Origin: Petrolisthes cinctipes
Lineage: Eukaryota; Arthropoda; Malacostraca; Decapoda; Porcellanidae
Length of the DNA: 64,000 bases
NCBI GenBank assembly: GCA_033782935.1
Contig: JAWQEG010000166.1
Coordinates: 648,001 to 712,000, forward strand
Direction of reading: 5' to 3'
This document shows positions 13,146 to 27,083 of this stretch, in pieces. The translations under genes were made by a program, and so were the position numbers. The notes beneath the pieces were generated by a model that saw only the letters and a program-made list of their open reading frames with translations, searched no databases and was not told the origin of the DNA. Every line of letters starts with the position of its first letter. Position 1 is the stretch's first letter.

Positions 13146-14600
13146 CTAAAATATCAATTTTCAGCATGTTTTGGGACTGTATTTTGAAAATACTCTAACA
13201 CGGAGTAGGCATGTACAGATCGCCTCTGGGACCAAAAAATATCGAATGTTTGGGTGTTTAGAGCCTGAATTTAAGATATAAACGGGTAAAGAAGATGCCT
13301 GCTTATATCGACTTTTTGCACAAAAAATATCGATTTTCAGAATATTTTGAGTCTGTATCTTGAAAACATTCTAGCAAGGAGTAGGCATGTACAGATTCCT
13401 TCTGCTACCTAAAAATATAGGATTTTCGGGTGTTTTGAGCCTGAATTTGGGATATAAACGGGTACAGAAGATGCATGCTTATATCGACTTTTTGCACCAA
13501 AAATATCGATTTTTAGAATGCTTTGGGCCTATATTTTGAAGATATTCTAGCACTGAGTAGGCACGTACAGATCGTTTCTGGGACTCAAAAATATTGAACT
13601 TTCGGGTGTTTTGAGCCTGAATATGAGATATAAACGGGTACAGAAGATGCTTACACATATTGACTTTGGGCACCTAAAATATCGAATTTTAGCATGTTTT
13701 GGGCCTGTATTTTGAAAATACTCTAACAGGAAGTAGGCATGTACAGATCGCTTCTGGGACCCAAAAATATCGGATTTTCGGGTGTTTTGAGCCTGAGTTT
13801 GGGATATAAACGGGTAAAGCAGATGCATACACATATTGACTTTAGGCACCTAATATATCAAATTTTAGCATGTTTTAGGCCTGTATATTGAAAATACTCT
13901 AAAACGGAGTAGGCATGTACAGATCGTTTCTGGGACCCAAAAATATCGAATTTTCGGGTGTTTTGAGCCTGAATTTGAGATATAAACGGGTACAGAAGAT
14001 GCATGCACATATTGACTTTGGGCACCTAAAATATCGAATTTCAGCATGTTTTGGGCTTGTATTTTGAAAACACTCTAACACGGAGTAGGCATGTACAGAT
14101 CGCTTATGGGACCCAAAAATATCGGATTTTCGGGTGTTTTGAGCCTGAATTTAAGATATAAACGGGTATAGAAGATGCATGCTTATATCGACTTTTTGCA
14201 CCAAAAATATCAATTTTCAGAATGTTTTGGGTCTGTATCTTGAAAACATTCTAGCAAGGAGTAGACATGTCTAGATTGCTTCTGTGACCGAAAAATATAG
14301 AATTTTCGGGTGTTTTGAGCCTGAATTTGGGATATAAACGGGTATAGAAGATGCATATACATATTGAATTTAGGCACCTATAATATCGATTTTTAGCATG
14401 TTTTGCGAATTACTTTTTAAAAATATTCTAGCACTGAGTAGGCATGTACAGATCGCTTCTGGGACCCAAAAATATCGAATTTTCGGGTATCTTGAGCCTG
14501 AATTTGGGATATAAACGGGTACAGAAGATGCATACATATATTGACTTTGGGCACCTAAAATATCGAATTTCAGCATGTTTTGAGCCTGTATTTTGAAAAT
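13146..14600 (+). repeat. Module S, copy 2
   Basis: Collinear with 4351-5800 at 8,795 bp and carrying the same tracers: gcacgtacagatcgtttc, caggaagtagg, cctaatatatcaaattt, and the class U end at about 14404. The stretch 13.5-14.5 kb also matches 32.3-33.3 kb at 18,812 bp. Small differences such as gatgcatgcttatatcg at about 13474 against gatgcatgcacatatcg at about 4676 show patchwork replacement of part-monomers. Confidence 0.8.
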
Positions 14601-16370
14601 ACACTAACAGGGAGTAGGCATGTACAGATCGCTTCTAGGACCCAAAAATATCGAATTTTCGGGTGTTTTGAGCCTGAATTCGAGATATAAACGGGTACAG
14701 AAGATGCATGCACATATCGACTTTGGACACCTAAAATATCGATTTTTAGCATGTTTTGAGCCTATATTTTGAAAACATTCTAGAACTGAGTAGGCATGTA
14801 CAGATCGCTTCTGGGACTCAAAAATATTAAATTTTCGGGTGTTTTGTGCCTGAATTTGAGATATAAACGGGTACAAAAGATGCATGCACATATCGACTTT
14901 TTGCACCTAAAATATCGATTTTGAGCATGTTTTGGGCCTATATTTTGGAAATTTTCTAGCACTGAGTAGGCATGTACAGATCGCTTCTGGGACCCAAAAA
15001 TATCGGATTTTCGGGTGTTTTGAGCCTGAGTTTGGGATATAAACGGGTACAGAAGATGCATACATATATTGACTTTGGGCACCTAAAATATCGAATTTCA
15101 GCATGTTTTGGGACTGTATATTAAAAATACTCTAACACGGAGTAGGCATGTACAGATCGCCTCTGAGACCAAAAAATATCGAATTTTTTGTGTTTAGAGC
15201 CTGAATTTGAGATATAAACTGGTACAGAAGATGCATGCACATATCGACTTTGGGCACCAAAAATATCGATTTTTAGCATGCTTTGGGCCTATATTTTGAA
15301 GATATTCTAGCATTAAGTAGGTATGTACAGATCGCTTCTGTGACCCAAGAATATCGAATTTTTGAGTGTTTTGAACCTGAATTTGAGATATAAACGGGTA
15401 CAGAAGATGCATACACTTATTGACTTTGGGCACCTAAAATATTGAATTTCAGCATGTTTTGGGCCTGTATTTTGAAAATACTCTAACACGGAGTAGGCAT
15501 GTACAGATTGCTTCAGGGACCCAAAAAAAGAGAATATTCGGGTGTTTTGAGCCTGAATTTGGGATAGAAACGGGTACAGAAGATACATACACATATTGAC
15601 TTTGGGCACCTAAAATATCGATTTTTAGCATGTTTTGGGCCTATATTTTAAAAATATGCTAGCATTGAGTAGGCACGTACATGTCGCTTCTGGGACTCAA
15701 AAATATTGAACTTTCTGGTGTTTTGTGCCTGAATTTAAGATATAAACGGGTACAGAAGATGCATGCTTATATCGACTTTTTGCACCAAAAATATCAATTT
15801 TCAGAATGTTTTGGGTCTGTATCTTGAAAACATTCTAGCAAGGAGTAGGCATGTCTAGATTGCTTCTGGGACCCAAAAATATAGAATTTTCGGGTGTTTT
15901 GAGCCTGAATTCGAGATATAAACGGGTACAGAAGATTCATACACATATTGACTTTGAGCACCTAAAATATCGAATTTGAGCATGTTTTGGGCCTATATTT
16001 TGGAAATTTTCTAGCACTGAGTAGGCATGTACAGATCGCTTCTGGGACCCAAAAATATCGAATTTTCGGGGGTTTTGAGCCTGAACTTGGGATATAAACG
16101 GGTACAGAAGATGAATACATATATTGACTTTTTGCACCTAAAATATCGATTTTCAGCATGTTTTGGGACTGTATTTTGAAAATACTCTAACACGGAGTAA
16201 GCATGTACAGATCGCCTCTGGGACCAAAAAATATCGAATTTTTGGGTGTTTAGAGCCTGAATTTGAGATATAAACGGGTACATAAGATGCATGCACATAT
16301 CGACTTTGGGCACCAAAAATATCGATTTTTAGCATGCTATGGGCTTATATTTTGAAGATATTCTAGCACT
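14601..16370 (+). repeat. Module T, partial copy
   Basis: 14604-15104 matches 29546-30045 and 7040-7539; 15194-15630 matches 7981-8418 and 28025-28462; 15962-16335 matches 28617-28990 (offset 12,655). Junctions remove or add whole monomers relative to the complete 14-mer at 47.3 kb. Near 15.70-15.96 kb two monomers with gcatgcttatatcgac and atgtctagattgcttc come from a different block, so the copy is chimeric. Confidence 0.72.
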
Positions 16371-17250
16371 GAGTAGGCATGTACAGATCGCTTCTGGGAC
16401 CCAAAAATATCGAATTTTCGAGTGTTTTGAATCTGAATTTGAGATATAAACGGGTACAGAAGATGCATGCACATATCGACTTTTTGCACCTAAAATATCG
16501 ATTTTGAACATGTTTAGGGTCTGTATCTTGAAAATATTCTAGCAAGGAGTAGGCATGTACAGATCGCTTCTGGGACCCAAAAATATCGAATTTTCGGGTG
16601 TTTTGAGCCTGAATTCGAGATATAAACGGGTACAGAAGATGCATGCACATATCGACTTTGGACACCTAAAATATCGATTTTTAGCATGTTTTAAGCCTAT
16701 ATTTTGAAAACATTCTAGAACTGAGTAGGCATGTACAGATCGTTTCTGGGACCCAAAAATATCGAATTTTCTGGTGTTTTGAGCCCAAATTTGAGATATA
16801 AACGGGTACAGAAGATGCATGCACATATTGACTTTGGGCACCTAAAATATCGAATTTCAGCATGTTTTGGGCCTGTATTTTGAAAATACTCTAACAGGGA
16901 GTAGGCATGTACAGATCGCTTCTGGGACCCAAAAATATCGGAATTTCGGGTGTTTTTGAGACTGAATTTAAGATATAAACGGGTACAGAAGATGCATGCT
17001 TATATCGACTTTTTGCACCAAAAATATCAATTTTCAGAATGTTTTGGGTCTGTATCTTGAAAACATTCTAGCAAGGAGTAGGCATGTCTAGATTGCTTCT
17101 GGGACTCAAAAATATAGAATTTTCGGGTGTTTTGAGCCTGAATTCGAGATATAAACGGGTACAGAAGATTCATACACATATTGACTTTGAGCACCTAAAA
17201 TATCGATTTTTAGCATGTTTTGGGCCTATATTTTGAAAATATTCTAGCAC
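16371..17250 (+). repeat. Module P, copy 1
   Basis: Matches 30951-31838 at 14,588 bp, and 38.65-39.40 kb. Tracers are ttttgagcccaaatttgag (16781) and ggaatttcgggtgtttttg with its extra base (about 16941). P follows module T at this and at each later T run. Confidence 0.78.
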
Positions 17251-20200
17251 TGAGTAGGCATGTACAGATCGCTTCTGGGACCCAAAAATATCGGATTTTT
17301 GGGTGTTTTGAGCCTGAATTTAAGATATAAACGGGTAAAGAAGATGATTAACATATCGACTTTTTGCACCTAAAATATCGATTTTGAGCATGTTTTGGGC
17401 CTATATTTTTTGAAATTTTCTAGCACTGAGTAGGCATGTACAGATCGCTTCTGGGACCCAAAAATATCGGATTTTCGGGTGTTTTGAGCCTGAGTTTGGG
17501 ATATAAACGGGTAAAGAAGATGCATACACATATTGACTTTGGGCACCTAAAATATCGAATTTTAGCATGTTTTAGGCCTGTATATTGAAAATACTCTAAA
17601 ACAGAGTAGGCATGTACAGATCGTTTCTGGGACCCAAAAATATCGAATTTTCCGGTATTTTGAGCCTGAATTTGAGATATAAACGGGTACAGAAGATGCA
17701 TGCACATATCGACGTTTTGCACCTAAAATATCGATTTTGAGCATGTTTAGGGTCTGCATCTTGAAAACATTCTAGCAAGGAGAAGGCATGTACAGAACGC
17801 TTCTGGGACCCAAAAATATCGGATTTTCGGGTGTTTTGAGCCTGAATTTAAGATATAAACGGATACAGAAGATGCTTGCTTATATCGACTTTTTGCACCA
17901 AAAATATCAATTTTCAGAATGTTTTCGGTCTGTTTTTTGAAAACATTCCAGCAAGGAGTAGGCATGTCTAGATTGCTTCTGGGACCCAAAAATATAGAAT
18001 TTTCGGTTGTTTTGAGCCTGAATTTGGGATATAAACGGGTACAGAAGATACATACACATATTGACTTTGGGCACCTAAAATATCGAATTTCAGTATGTTT
18101 TGGGACTGTATATTGAAAATACTCTAACACGGAGTAGGCATGTACAGATCGCCTCTGAGACCAAAAAATATCGAATTTTTGGTGTTTAGAGCCTGAATTT
18201 GAGATATAAACGGGTACAGAAGATGCATGCACATATCGACTTTGTGCACCAAAAATATCGATTTTTAGCATGCTTTGGGCCTATATTTAAAGATATTCTA
18301 GCATTAAGTAGGTATGTACAGATCGCTTCTGGGACCCAAGAATATCGAATTTTCGAGTGTTTTGAACCTGAATTTGAGATATAAAAGGGTACAGAAGATG
18401 CATGCACATATCGACGTTTTGCACCTAAAATATTGATTTTGAGCATGTTTAGGGTCTGCATCTTTAAAACATTCTAGCAAGGAGTAGGCATGTACAGATC
18501 GCTTCTGGGACCCAAAAATATCGAAGTATCGGGTGTTTTGAGCCTGAATTTGGGATATAAACGGGTACAGAAGATGCATACACATATTGACTTTAGGCAC
18601 ATAAAATATCGATTTTTAGCATGTTTTGCGCCTTTATTTTAAAAATATTCTAGCACTCAGTAGGCATGCACAGATCGCATCTGGGACCCAAAAATATCGG
18701 ATTTTTGGGTGTTTTGAGCCTGAATTTAAGATATAAACGGGTAAAGAAGATGCATGCTTATATCGACTTTTTGCACAAAAAATATCGATTTTTAGAATGT
18801 TTTGGGTCTGTATCTTGAAAACATTCTAGCAAGGAGTAGGCATGTACTGATTGCTTCTGGGACCTAAAAATATAGAATTTTCAGGTGTTTTGAGCCTGAA
18901 TTTAGGATATAAACGAGTACAGAAGATACATACCCATATCGACTTTGGGCACCAAAAATATCGATTTTTAGCATGCTTTGGGCCTATATTTTGAAGATAT
19001 TCTAGCACTGAGTAGGCATGTACAGATCACTTCTGGGACCCAAAAATATCGAATTTTTGGGTGCTTAGACCCTGAATTTAAAATATATAAACGTGTCCAG
19101 AAGATGCATGCACATATCGACATTGGGCACCAAAAATATCGATTTTTAGCATGCTTCGGGCCTATATTTTGAAGATATTCTAGCACTGAGTAGGCATGTA
19201 CAGATCGCTTCTGGGACCCAAAAATATCGAATTTTAGGGTGTTTTGAGCCTGAATTTGAGATATAAACCGATACAAAAGATGATTAACATATCGACTTTT
19301 TGCACCTAAAATATCGATTTTGAGCATGTTTTGGGCCTATATCTTGGATGTTTTCTAGCACTGAGTAGGCATGTTCAGATCGCTTCTGGGACCCAAAAAT
19401 ATCGGATTTTCGGGTGTTTTGAGCTTTAATTTAAGATATAAACGGATACAGAAGATGCATGCTTATATCGACTTTTTGCACCAAAAATATCAATTTTTAG
19501 AATGTTTTGGGTCTGTTTCTTGAAAACATTCTAGCAAGGAGTCTAGATTGCTTCTGGGACCAAAAAATATAGAATTTTCGGGCGTTTTGAGCCTGAATAT
19601 GAGATATAAACGGGTACAGAAGATGCATACACATATTGACTTTGGGCATCTAAAATATCGAATTTCAGCATGTTTTGGGCCTGTATTTTGAAAATACTCT
19701 AACAGGGAGAAGGCATGTACAGATCGCTTCTGTGACCCAAAAATATCGAATTTTTGGTGTTTAGAGCCTGAATTTGAGATATAAACGGGTACAGAAGATG
19801 CATGCACATATCGACTTTTGCACCAAAAATATCGATTTTTAGCATGCTTTGGGCCTATATTTTGAAGATATTCTAGCATTAAGTAGGCATGTACAGATCT
19901 CTTCTGGGACCCAAAAATATTAAATTTTCGAGTGTTTTGTGTCTGAATTTAAGATATAAACGGGTACAGAAGATGCATGCACATATTGACTTTGGGCACC
20001 TAAAATATCGATTTTTAGCATGTTTTAAGCCTATATTTTGAAAATATTCTAGCACTGAGTAGGCATGTACAGATCGCTTCTGGGACCAAGAAATATTGAA
20101 CTTTCTGGTGTTTTGTGCCTGAATTTGAGATATAAACGGGTACAAAAGATCCATGCACATATCGACTTTTTGCACCTAAAATATCGAATTTGAGCATGTT

Positions 20201-21029
20201 TTGGGTCTATATTTTGGAAATTTTCTAGCACTGAGTAGGCATGTACAGATCGCTTCTGGGACCAAAAAAATTCGGATTTTTGGGTGTTTTGAGCCTAAAT
20301 TTTAGATATAAACGGGTAAAGAAGATACATGCCTATATCGACTTTTTGCACAAAAAATATCGATTTTCAGAATGTTTTGAGTCTGTATCTTCAAAACATT
20401 CTAGCAAGGAGTAGGCATGTACAGATTGCTTCTGGGACCTAAAAATATTGAATTTTCGGGTGTTTTGAGCCTGAATTTGGGATATAAACGGGTACAGAAG
20501 ATACATACACATATTGAATTTGGGCACCTAAAATATCGATTTTTAGCTTGTTTTGGGCCTATATTTTGAAAATATTCTAGCACTGAGTAGGCATGTACAG
20601 ATCGCTTCTAGGACCCAAAAATATCGAATTTTCGAGTGTTTTGAACCTTAATTTGAGATATAAACAGGTACAGAAGATGCATGCACATATCGACTTTTGC
20701 ACCTAAAATATCGATTTTGAGCATGTTTAGGGTCTGTATCTTGAAAATATTCTAGCAAGGAGTAGGCATGTACAGATCGCTTCTGGGACCCAAAAATATC
20801 GAAGTTTCGGGTGTTTTGAGCCAGAATATGGGATATAAACGGGTACAGAAGATGCATACACATATTGACTTTGGGCACCTAAAATATTGAATTTCAGCAT
20901 GTTTTAGGCCTTTATTTTGAAAATACTCTAACACGGAGTAGGCATGTACAGATCGCTTCTGGGACCCAAAAATATCGAATTTTCGGGTGTTTTGAGCCTG
21001 AATATGAGATATAAACGGGTACAGAAGAT
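17251..21029 (+). repeat. Module Q, copy 1
   Basis: Collinear with 52.4-57.45 kb. The offset is 35,167 bp (about 200 monomers) at 17.4-18.5 kb and 36,385 bp at 20.3-21.05 kb, because the distant copy has about seven extra monomers. Shared rare marks are the short class Y end ctatatttaaagatattc (18282), the 8-bp deletion giving caaggagtctagattgc (about 19536), ataaaccgatacaaaag (19264) and tccatgcacat-type changes. 20.55-21.0 kb also resembles 31.8-32.1 kb. Confidence 0.78.
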
Positions 21030-24000
21030 GCATACATATATTGACTTTGGGCACCTAAAATATCGAATTTCAGCATGTTTTGAGCCTGTATTTTGAATAT
21101 ACTCTAACAGGGAGTAGGCATGTACAGATCGCTTCTAGGACCCAAAAATATCGAATTTTCGGGTGTTTTGAGCCTGAATTCGAGATATAAACGGGTACAG
21201 AAGATGCATGCACATATCGACTTTGGACACCTAAAATATCGATTTTTAGCATGTTTTGAGCCTATATTTTGAAAACATTCAAGAACTGAGTAGGCATGTA
21301 CAAATCGCTTCTGGGACTCAAAAATATTAAATTTTCGGGTGTTTTGTGCCTGAATTTGAGATATAAACGGGTACAGAAGATGATTAACATATCGACTTTT
21401 TGCACCTAAAATATCGATTTTGAGCATGTTTTGGGCCTATATTTTTTAAATTTTCTAGCACTGAGTAGGCATGTACAGATCGCTTCTGGGACCCAAAAAT
21501 ATCGGATTTTCGGGTGTTTTGAGCCTGAGTTTGGGATATAAACGGGTACAGAAGATGCATACATATATTGACTTTGGGCACCTAAAATATCGAATTTCAG
21601 CATGTTTTGGACTGTATATTGAAAATACTCTAACACGGAGTAGGCATGTACAGATCGCCTCTGAGACCAAAAACTATCGAATTTTTGAGTGTTTAGAGCC
21701 TGAATTTGAGATATAAACGGGTACAGAAGATGCATGCACATATCGACTTTGGGCACCAAAAATATCGATTTTTAGAATGCTTTGGGCCTATATTTTGAAG
21801 ATATTCTAGCATTAGGTAGGTATGTACAGATCGCTTCTGAGACCCAAGAATATCGAATTTTCGAGTGTTTTGAGCCCGAATTTGAGATATAAACGGGTAC
21901 AGAAGATGCATGCACATATCGACGTTTTGCACCTAAAATATCGATTTTGAGCATGTTTAGGGTCTGCATCTTAAAAACATTCTAGCAAGGAGTAGGCATG
22001 TACAGATCGCTTCTGGGACCCAAAAATATCGAAGTATCGGGTGTTTTGAGCCTGAATATGAGATATAAACGGGTACAGATGAGGCATACACTTATTGACT
22101 TTGGGCACCTAAAATATTGATTTTCAGCATGTTTTGGGCCTGTATTTTGAAAATACTCTAACACGGAGTAGGCATGTACAGATTGCTTCTGGGACCCAAA
22201 AATAGAGAATATTCGGGTATTTTGATCCTGAATTTGGGATAGAAACGGGTACAGAAGATACATACACATATTGACTTTGGGCACCTAAAATATCGATTTT
22301 TAGCATGTTTTGGGCCTATATTTTGAAAATATTCTAGCACTGAGTAGGCACGTACAGATCGCTTCTGGGACTCAAAAATATTGAACTTTCTGGTGTTTTG
22401 TGCCAGAATTTGAGATATAAACGGGTAAAGAAGATGCATACTTAAATCGACTTTTTGCACAAAAAATATCGATTTTCAGAATGTTTTGAGTCTGTATCTT
22501 GAAAACATTCTAACACGGAGTAGGCATGTACAGATTGCTTCTGGGACCCAAAAATAGAGAATATTCGGGTGTTTTGAGCCTGAATTTGGGATATAAACGG
22601 GTACAGAAGATGAATACATATATTGACTTTGGGCACCTAAAATATCGATTTTCTACATGTTTTGGGACTGTATTTTGAAAATACTCTAACACGGAGTAGG
22701 CATGTACAGATCGCCCCTGGGACCAAAAAATATCGAATTTTTGGGTGTTTAGAGCCTGAATTTGAGATATAAACGGGTACAGAAGATGCATGCACATATC
22801 GACTTTGGGCACTAAAAATATCGATTTTTAGCATGCTTTGGGCCTATATTTTGAAGATATTCTAGCATTAAGTAGGTATGTACAGATCGCTTCTGGGACC
22901 CAAAAATATCGAATTTTCGAGTGTTTTGAACCTGAATTTGAGATATAAACGGGTACAGAAGATGCATTCACATATCGACGTTTTGCACCTAAAATATCGA
23001 TTTTGAGCATGTTTAGGGTCTGCATCTTAAAAACATTCTAGCAAGGAGTAGGCATGTACAGATCGCTTCTGGGACCCAAAAATATCGAAGTATCGGGTGT
23101 TTTGAGCCTGAATATGAGATATAAACGGGTACAGATGAGGCATACACTTATTGACTTTGGGCACCTAAAATATTGATTTTCAGCATGTTTTGGGCCTGTA
23201 TTTTGAAAATACTCTAACACGGAGTAGGCATGTACAGATTGCTTCTGGGACCCAAAAATAGAGAATATTCGGGTATTTTGAGCCTGAATTTGGGATAGAA
23301 ACGGGTACAGAAGATACATACACATATTGACTTTGGGCACCTAAAATATCGATTTTTAGCATGTTTTGGGCCTATATTTTGAAAATATTCTAGCACTGAG
23401 TAGGCACGTACAGATCGCTTCTGGGACTCAAAAATATTGAACTTTCTGGTGTTTTGTGCCAGAATTTGAGATATAAACGGGTAAAGAAGATTCATACTTA
23501 AATCGACTTTTTGCGCAAAAAATATCGATTTTCAGAATGTTTTGAGTCTGTATCTTGAAAACATTCTAACAAGGAGGAGGCATGTACAGATTGCTTCTGG
23601 GACTCAAAAATAGAGAATATTCGGGTGTTTTGAGCCTGAATTTGGGATATAAACGGGTACAGAAGATGAATACATATATTGACTTTGGGCACCTAAAATA
23701 TCGATTTTCTACATGTTTTGGGACTGTATTTTGAAAATACTCTAACACGGAGTAGGCATGTACAGATCGCCCCTGGGACCAAAAAATATCGAATTTTTGG
23801 GTGTTTAGAGCCTGAATTTGAGATATAAACGGGTACAGAAGATGCATGCACATATCGACTTTGGGCACTAAAAATATCGATTTTTAGCATGCTTTGGGCC
23901 TATATTTTGAAGATATTCTAGCATTAAGTAGGTATGTACAGATCGCTTCTGGGACCCAAAAATATCGACTTTTCGAGTGTTTTGAACCTGAATTTGAGAT

Positions 24001-27000
24001 ATAAACGGGTACAGAAGATGCATGCACATATCGACGTTTTGCACCTAAAATATCGATTTTGAGCATGTTTAGGGTCTGCATCTTGAAAACATTCTAGCAA
24101 GGAGTAGGCATGTATAGATCGCTTCTGGGACCCAAAAATATCGAAGTATTGGGTGTTTTGAGCCAGAATTTGGGATATAAACGGGTATAGAAGATGCATA
24201 CACATATTGACTTTAGGCACCTAAAATATCGATTTTTAGCATGTTTTGCGCCTTTATTTTAAAAATATTTTAGCACTAAATAGGCATGTACAGATCGCTT
24301 CTGGGACCCAAAAATATCGGATTTTCGGGTGTTTTGAGCCTGAATTTAAGATATAAACGGGTATAGAAGATGCATGCTTATATCGACTTTTTGCACCAAA
24401 AATATCAATTTTCAGAATGTTTTGGGTCTGTATCTTGAAAACATTCTAGCAAGGAGTAGGCATGTCTAGATTGCTTCTGTGACCGAAAAATATAGAATTT
24501 TCGGGTGTTTTGAGCCTGAATTTGGGATTTAAACGGGTATAGAAGATGCATATACATATTGACTTTAGGCACCTAAAATATCGATTTTTAGCATGTTTTG
24601 CGAATTACTTTTTAAAAATATTCTAGCACTGAGTAGGCATGTACAGATCGCTTCTGGGACCCAAAAATATCGAATTTTCGGGTATCTTGAGCCTGAATTT
24701 GGGATATAAACGGGTACAGAAGATGCATACATATATTGACTTTGGGCACCTAAAATATCGAATTTCAGCATGTTTTGAGCCTGTATTTTGAAAATACTCT
24801 AACAGTGAGTAGGCATGTACAGATCGCTTCTAGGACCCAAAAATATCGAATTTTCGGGTGTTTTGAGCCTGAATTCGAGATATAAACGGGTACAGAAGAT
24901 GCATGCACATATCGACTTTGGACACCTAAAATATCGATTTTTAGCATGTTTTGAGCCTATATTTTGAAAACATTCTAGAACTGAGTAGGCATGTACAGAT
25001 CGCTTCTGGGACTCAAAAATATTAAATTTTCGGGTGTTTTGTGCCTGAATTTGAGATATAAACGGGTACAGAAGATGATTAACATATCGACTTTTTGCAC
25101 CTAAAATATCGATTTTGAGCATGTTTTGTGCCTATATTTTTTAAATGTTCTAGCACTGAAAAGGCATGTACAGATCGCTTCTGGGACCCAAAAATATCGG
25201 ATTTTCGGGTATTTTGAGCCTGAGTTTGGGATATAAACGGGTACAGAAGATGCATACATATATTGACTTTAGGCACCTAAAATATCGAATTTCAGCATGT
25301 TTTGGGACTGTATATTGAAAATACTCTAACACGGAGTAGGCATGTACAGATCGCCTCTGAGACCAAAAAATATCGAATTTTTTGTGTTTAGAGCCTGAAT
25401 TTGAGATATAAACGGGAACAGAAGATGCATGCACATATCGACTTCGGGCACTAAAAATATCGATTTTTAGCATGCTTTGGGCCTATATTTTGAAGATATT
25501 CTAGCATTAAGTAGGTATGTACAGATCGCTTCTGAGACCCAAGAATATCGAATTTTCGAGTGTTTTGAACCTGAATTTGAGATATAAACGGGTACAGAAG
25601 ATGCATGCACATATCGACGTTTTGCACCTAAAATATCGATTTTGAGCATGTTTAGGGTCTGCATCTTAAAAACATTCTAGCAAGGAGTAGGCATGTACAG
25701 ATCGCTTCTGGGACCCAAAAATATCGAAGTATCGGGTGTTTTGAGCCTGAATATGAGATATAAACGGGTACAGAAGATGCATACACTTATTGACTTTGGG
25801 CACCTAAAATATTGATTTTCAGCATGTTTTGGGCCTGTATTTTGAAAATACTCTAACACGGAGTAGGCATGTACAGATTGCTTCTGGGACCCAAAAATAG
25901 AGAATATTCGGGTGTTTTGAGCCTGAATTTGGGATAGAAACGGGTACAGAAGATACATACACATACTGACTATGGGCACCTAAAATATCGATTTTTAGCA
26001 TGTTTTGGGCCTATATTTTGAAAATATTCTAGCACTGAGTAGGCACGTACAGATCGTTTCTGGGACTCAAAAATATTGAACTTTCTGGTGTTTTGTGCCT
26101 GAATTTGAGATATAAACGGGTAAAGAAGATGCATACTTAAATCGACTTTTTGCTCAAAAAATATCGATTTTCAGAATGTTTTGAGTCTGTATCTTGAAAA
26201 CATTCTAACACGGAGTAGGCATGTACAGATTGCTTCTGGGACCCAAAAATAGAGAATATTCGGGTGTTTTGAGCCAGAATTTGGGATATAAACGGGTACA
26301 GAAGATTAATACATATATTGACTTTGGGCACCTAAAATATCGATTTTCTACATGTTTTAAGACTGTATTTTGAAAATACTCTAACACGGAGTAGGCATGT
26401 ACAGATCGCCCCTGGGACCAAAAAATATCGAATTTTCGGGGGTTTTGAGCCTGAATTTGGGATATAAACGGGTACAGAAGATGCATACATATATTGACTT
26501 TTTGCACCTAAAATATCGATTTTCAGCATGTTGTGGGACTGTATTTTGAAAATACTCAAACACGGAGTAGGCATGTACAGATCGCCTCTTGGACCAAAAA
26601 ATATCGAATTTTTGGGTGCTTAGAGCCTGAATTTGAGATATAAACGGGTACTGAAGATGCATGCACATATCGACTTTGGGCACCAAAATTATCGATTTTT
26701 AGCATGCTTTGGGCCTATATTTTGAAGATATTCTAGCACTGAGTAGGCATGTACAGATCAATTCAGGGACCCAAAAATATCGAATTTTCGAGTGTTTTGA
26801 ACCTGAATTTGAGATATAAACGGTTACAGAAGATGCATGCACATATCTACTTTTGCACCTAAAAAATCGATTTTGAACATGTTTAGGGTCTGTATCTTGA
26901 AAATATTCTAGCAAGGAGTAGGCATGTACAGATCACTTCTGGGACCCAAAAATATCGAAGTTTCGGGTGTTTTGATAATGAATTTGGGATATAAACGGGT

Positions 27001-27083
27001 ACAGAAGATACATACACATATTGACTTTGGGCACCTAAAATATCGATTTTTAGCATGTTTTGGGCCTATATTATGAAAATATT
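21030..27083 (+). repeat. Module R, copy 1
   Basis: Collinear with 33.34-36.9 kb (offset 12,312 bp, then 11,255 bp after a 1,056-bp local duplication found only here) and with 40.9-47.3 kb (offset 19,347 bp at 24.5-26.3 kb). Tracers are gatgaggcatacacttattg (about 22079), aatagagaatattcggg, gatcgcccctggg (about 22711), the class U end (about 24600), and ttttgataatgaatttgg near 26970. 26.2-26.5 kb has a hybrid junction relative to the later copies. Confidence 0.8.
21770..24070 (+). repeat. Local tandem duplication of 6 monomers (1,056 bp)
   Basis: 21982-22900 recurs at 23038-23956 exactly 1,056 bp (6 x 176) further on, and the match continues back to about 21770 and forward to about 24070. 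Rare marks present twice are gatgaggcatacacttattg (22079, 23135), gaagatgcat or gaagattcat followed by acttaaatcgac (about 22440, 23496) and cgatcgcccctggg-type change (22711, 23767). The sister modules at 34.3-35.1 and 41.9-42.7 kb carry only one copy, so the duplication is later than the module duplications. Confidence 0.88.
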
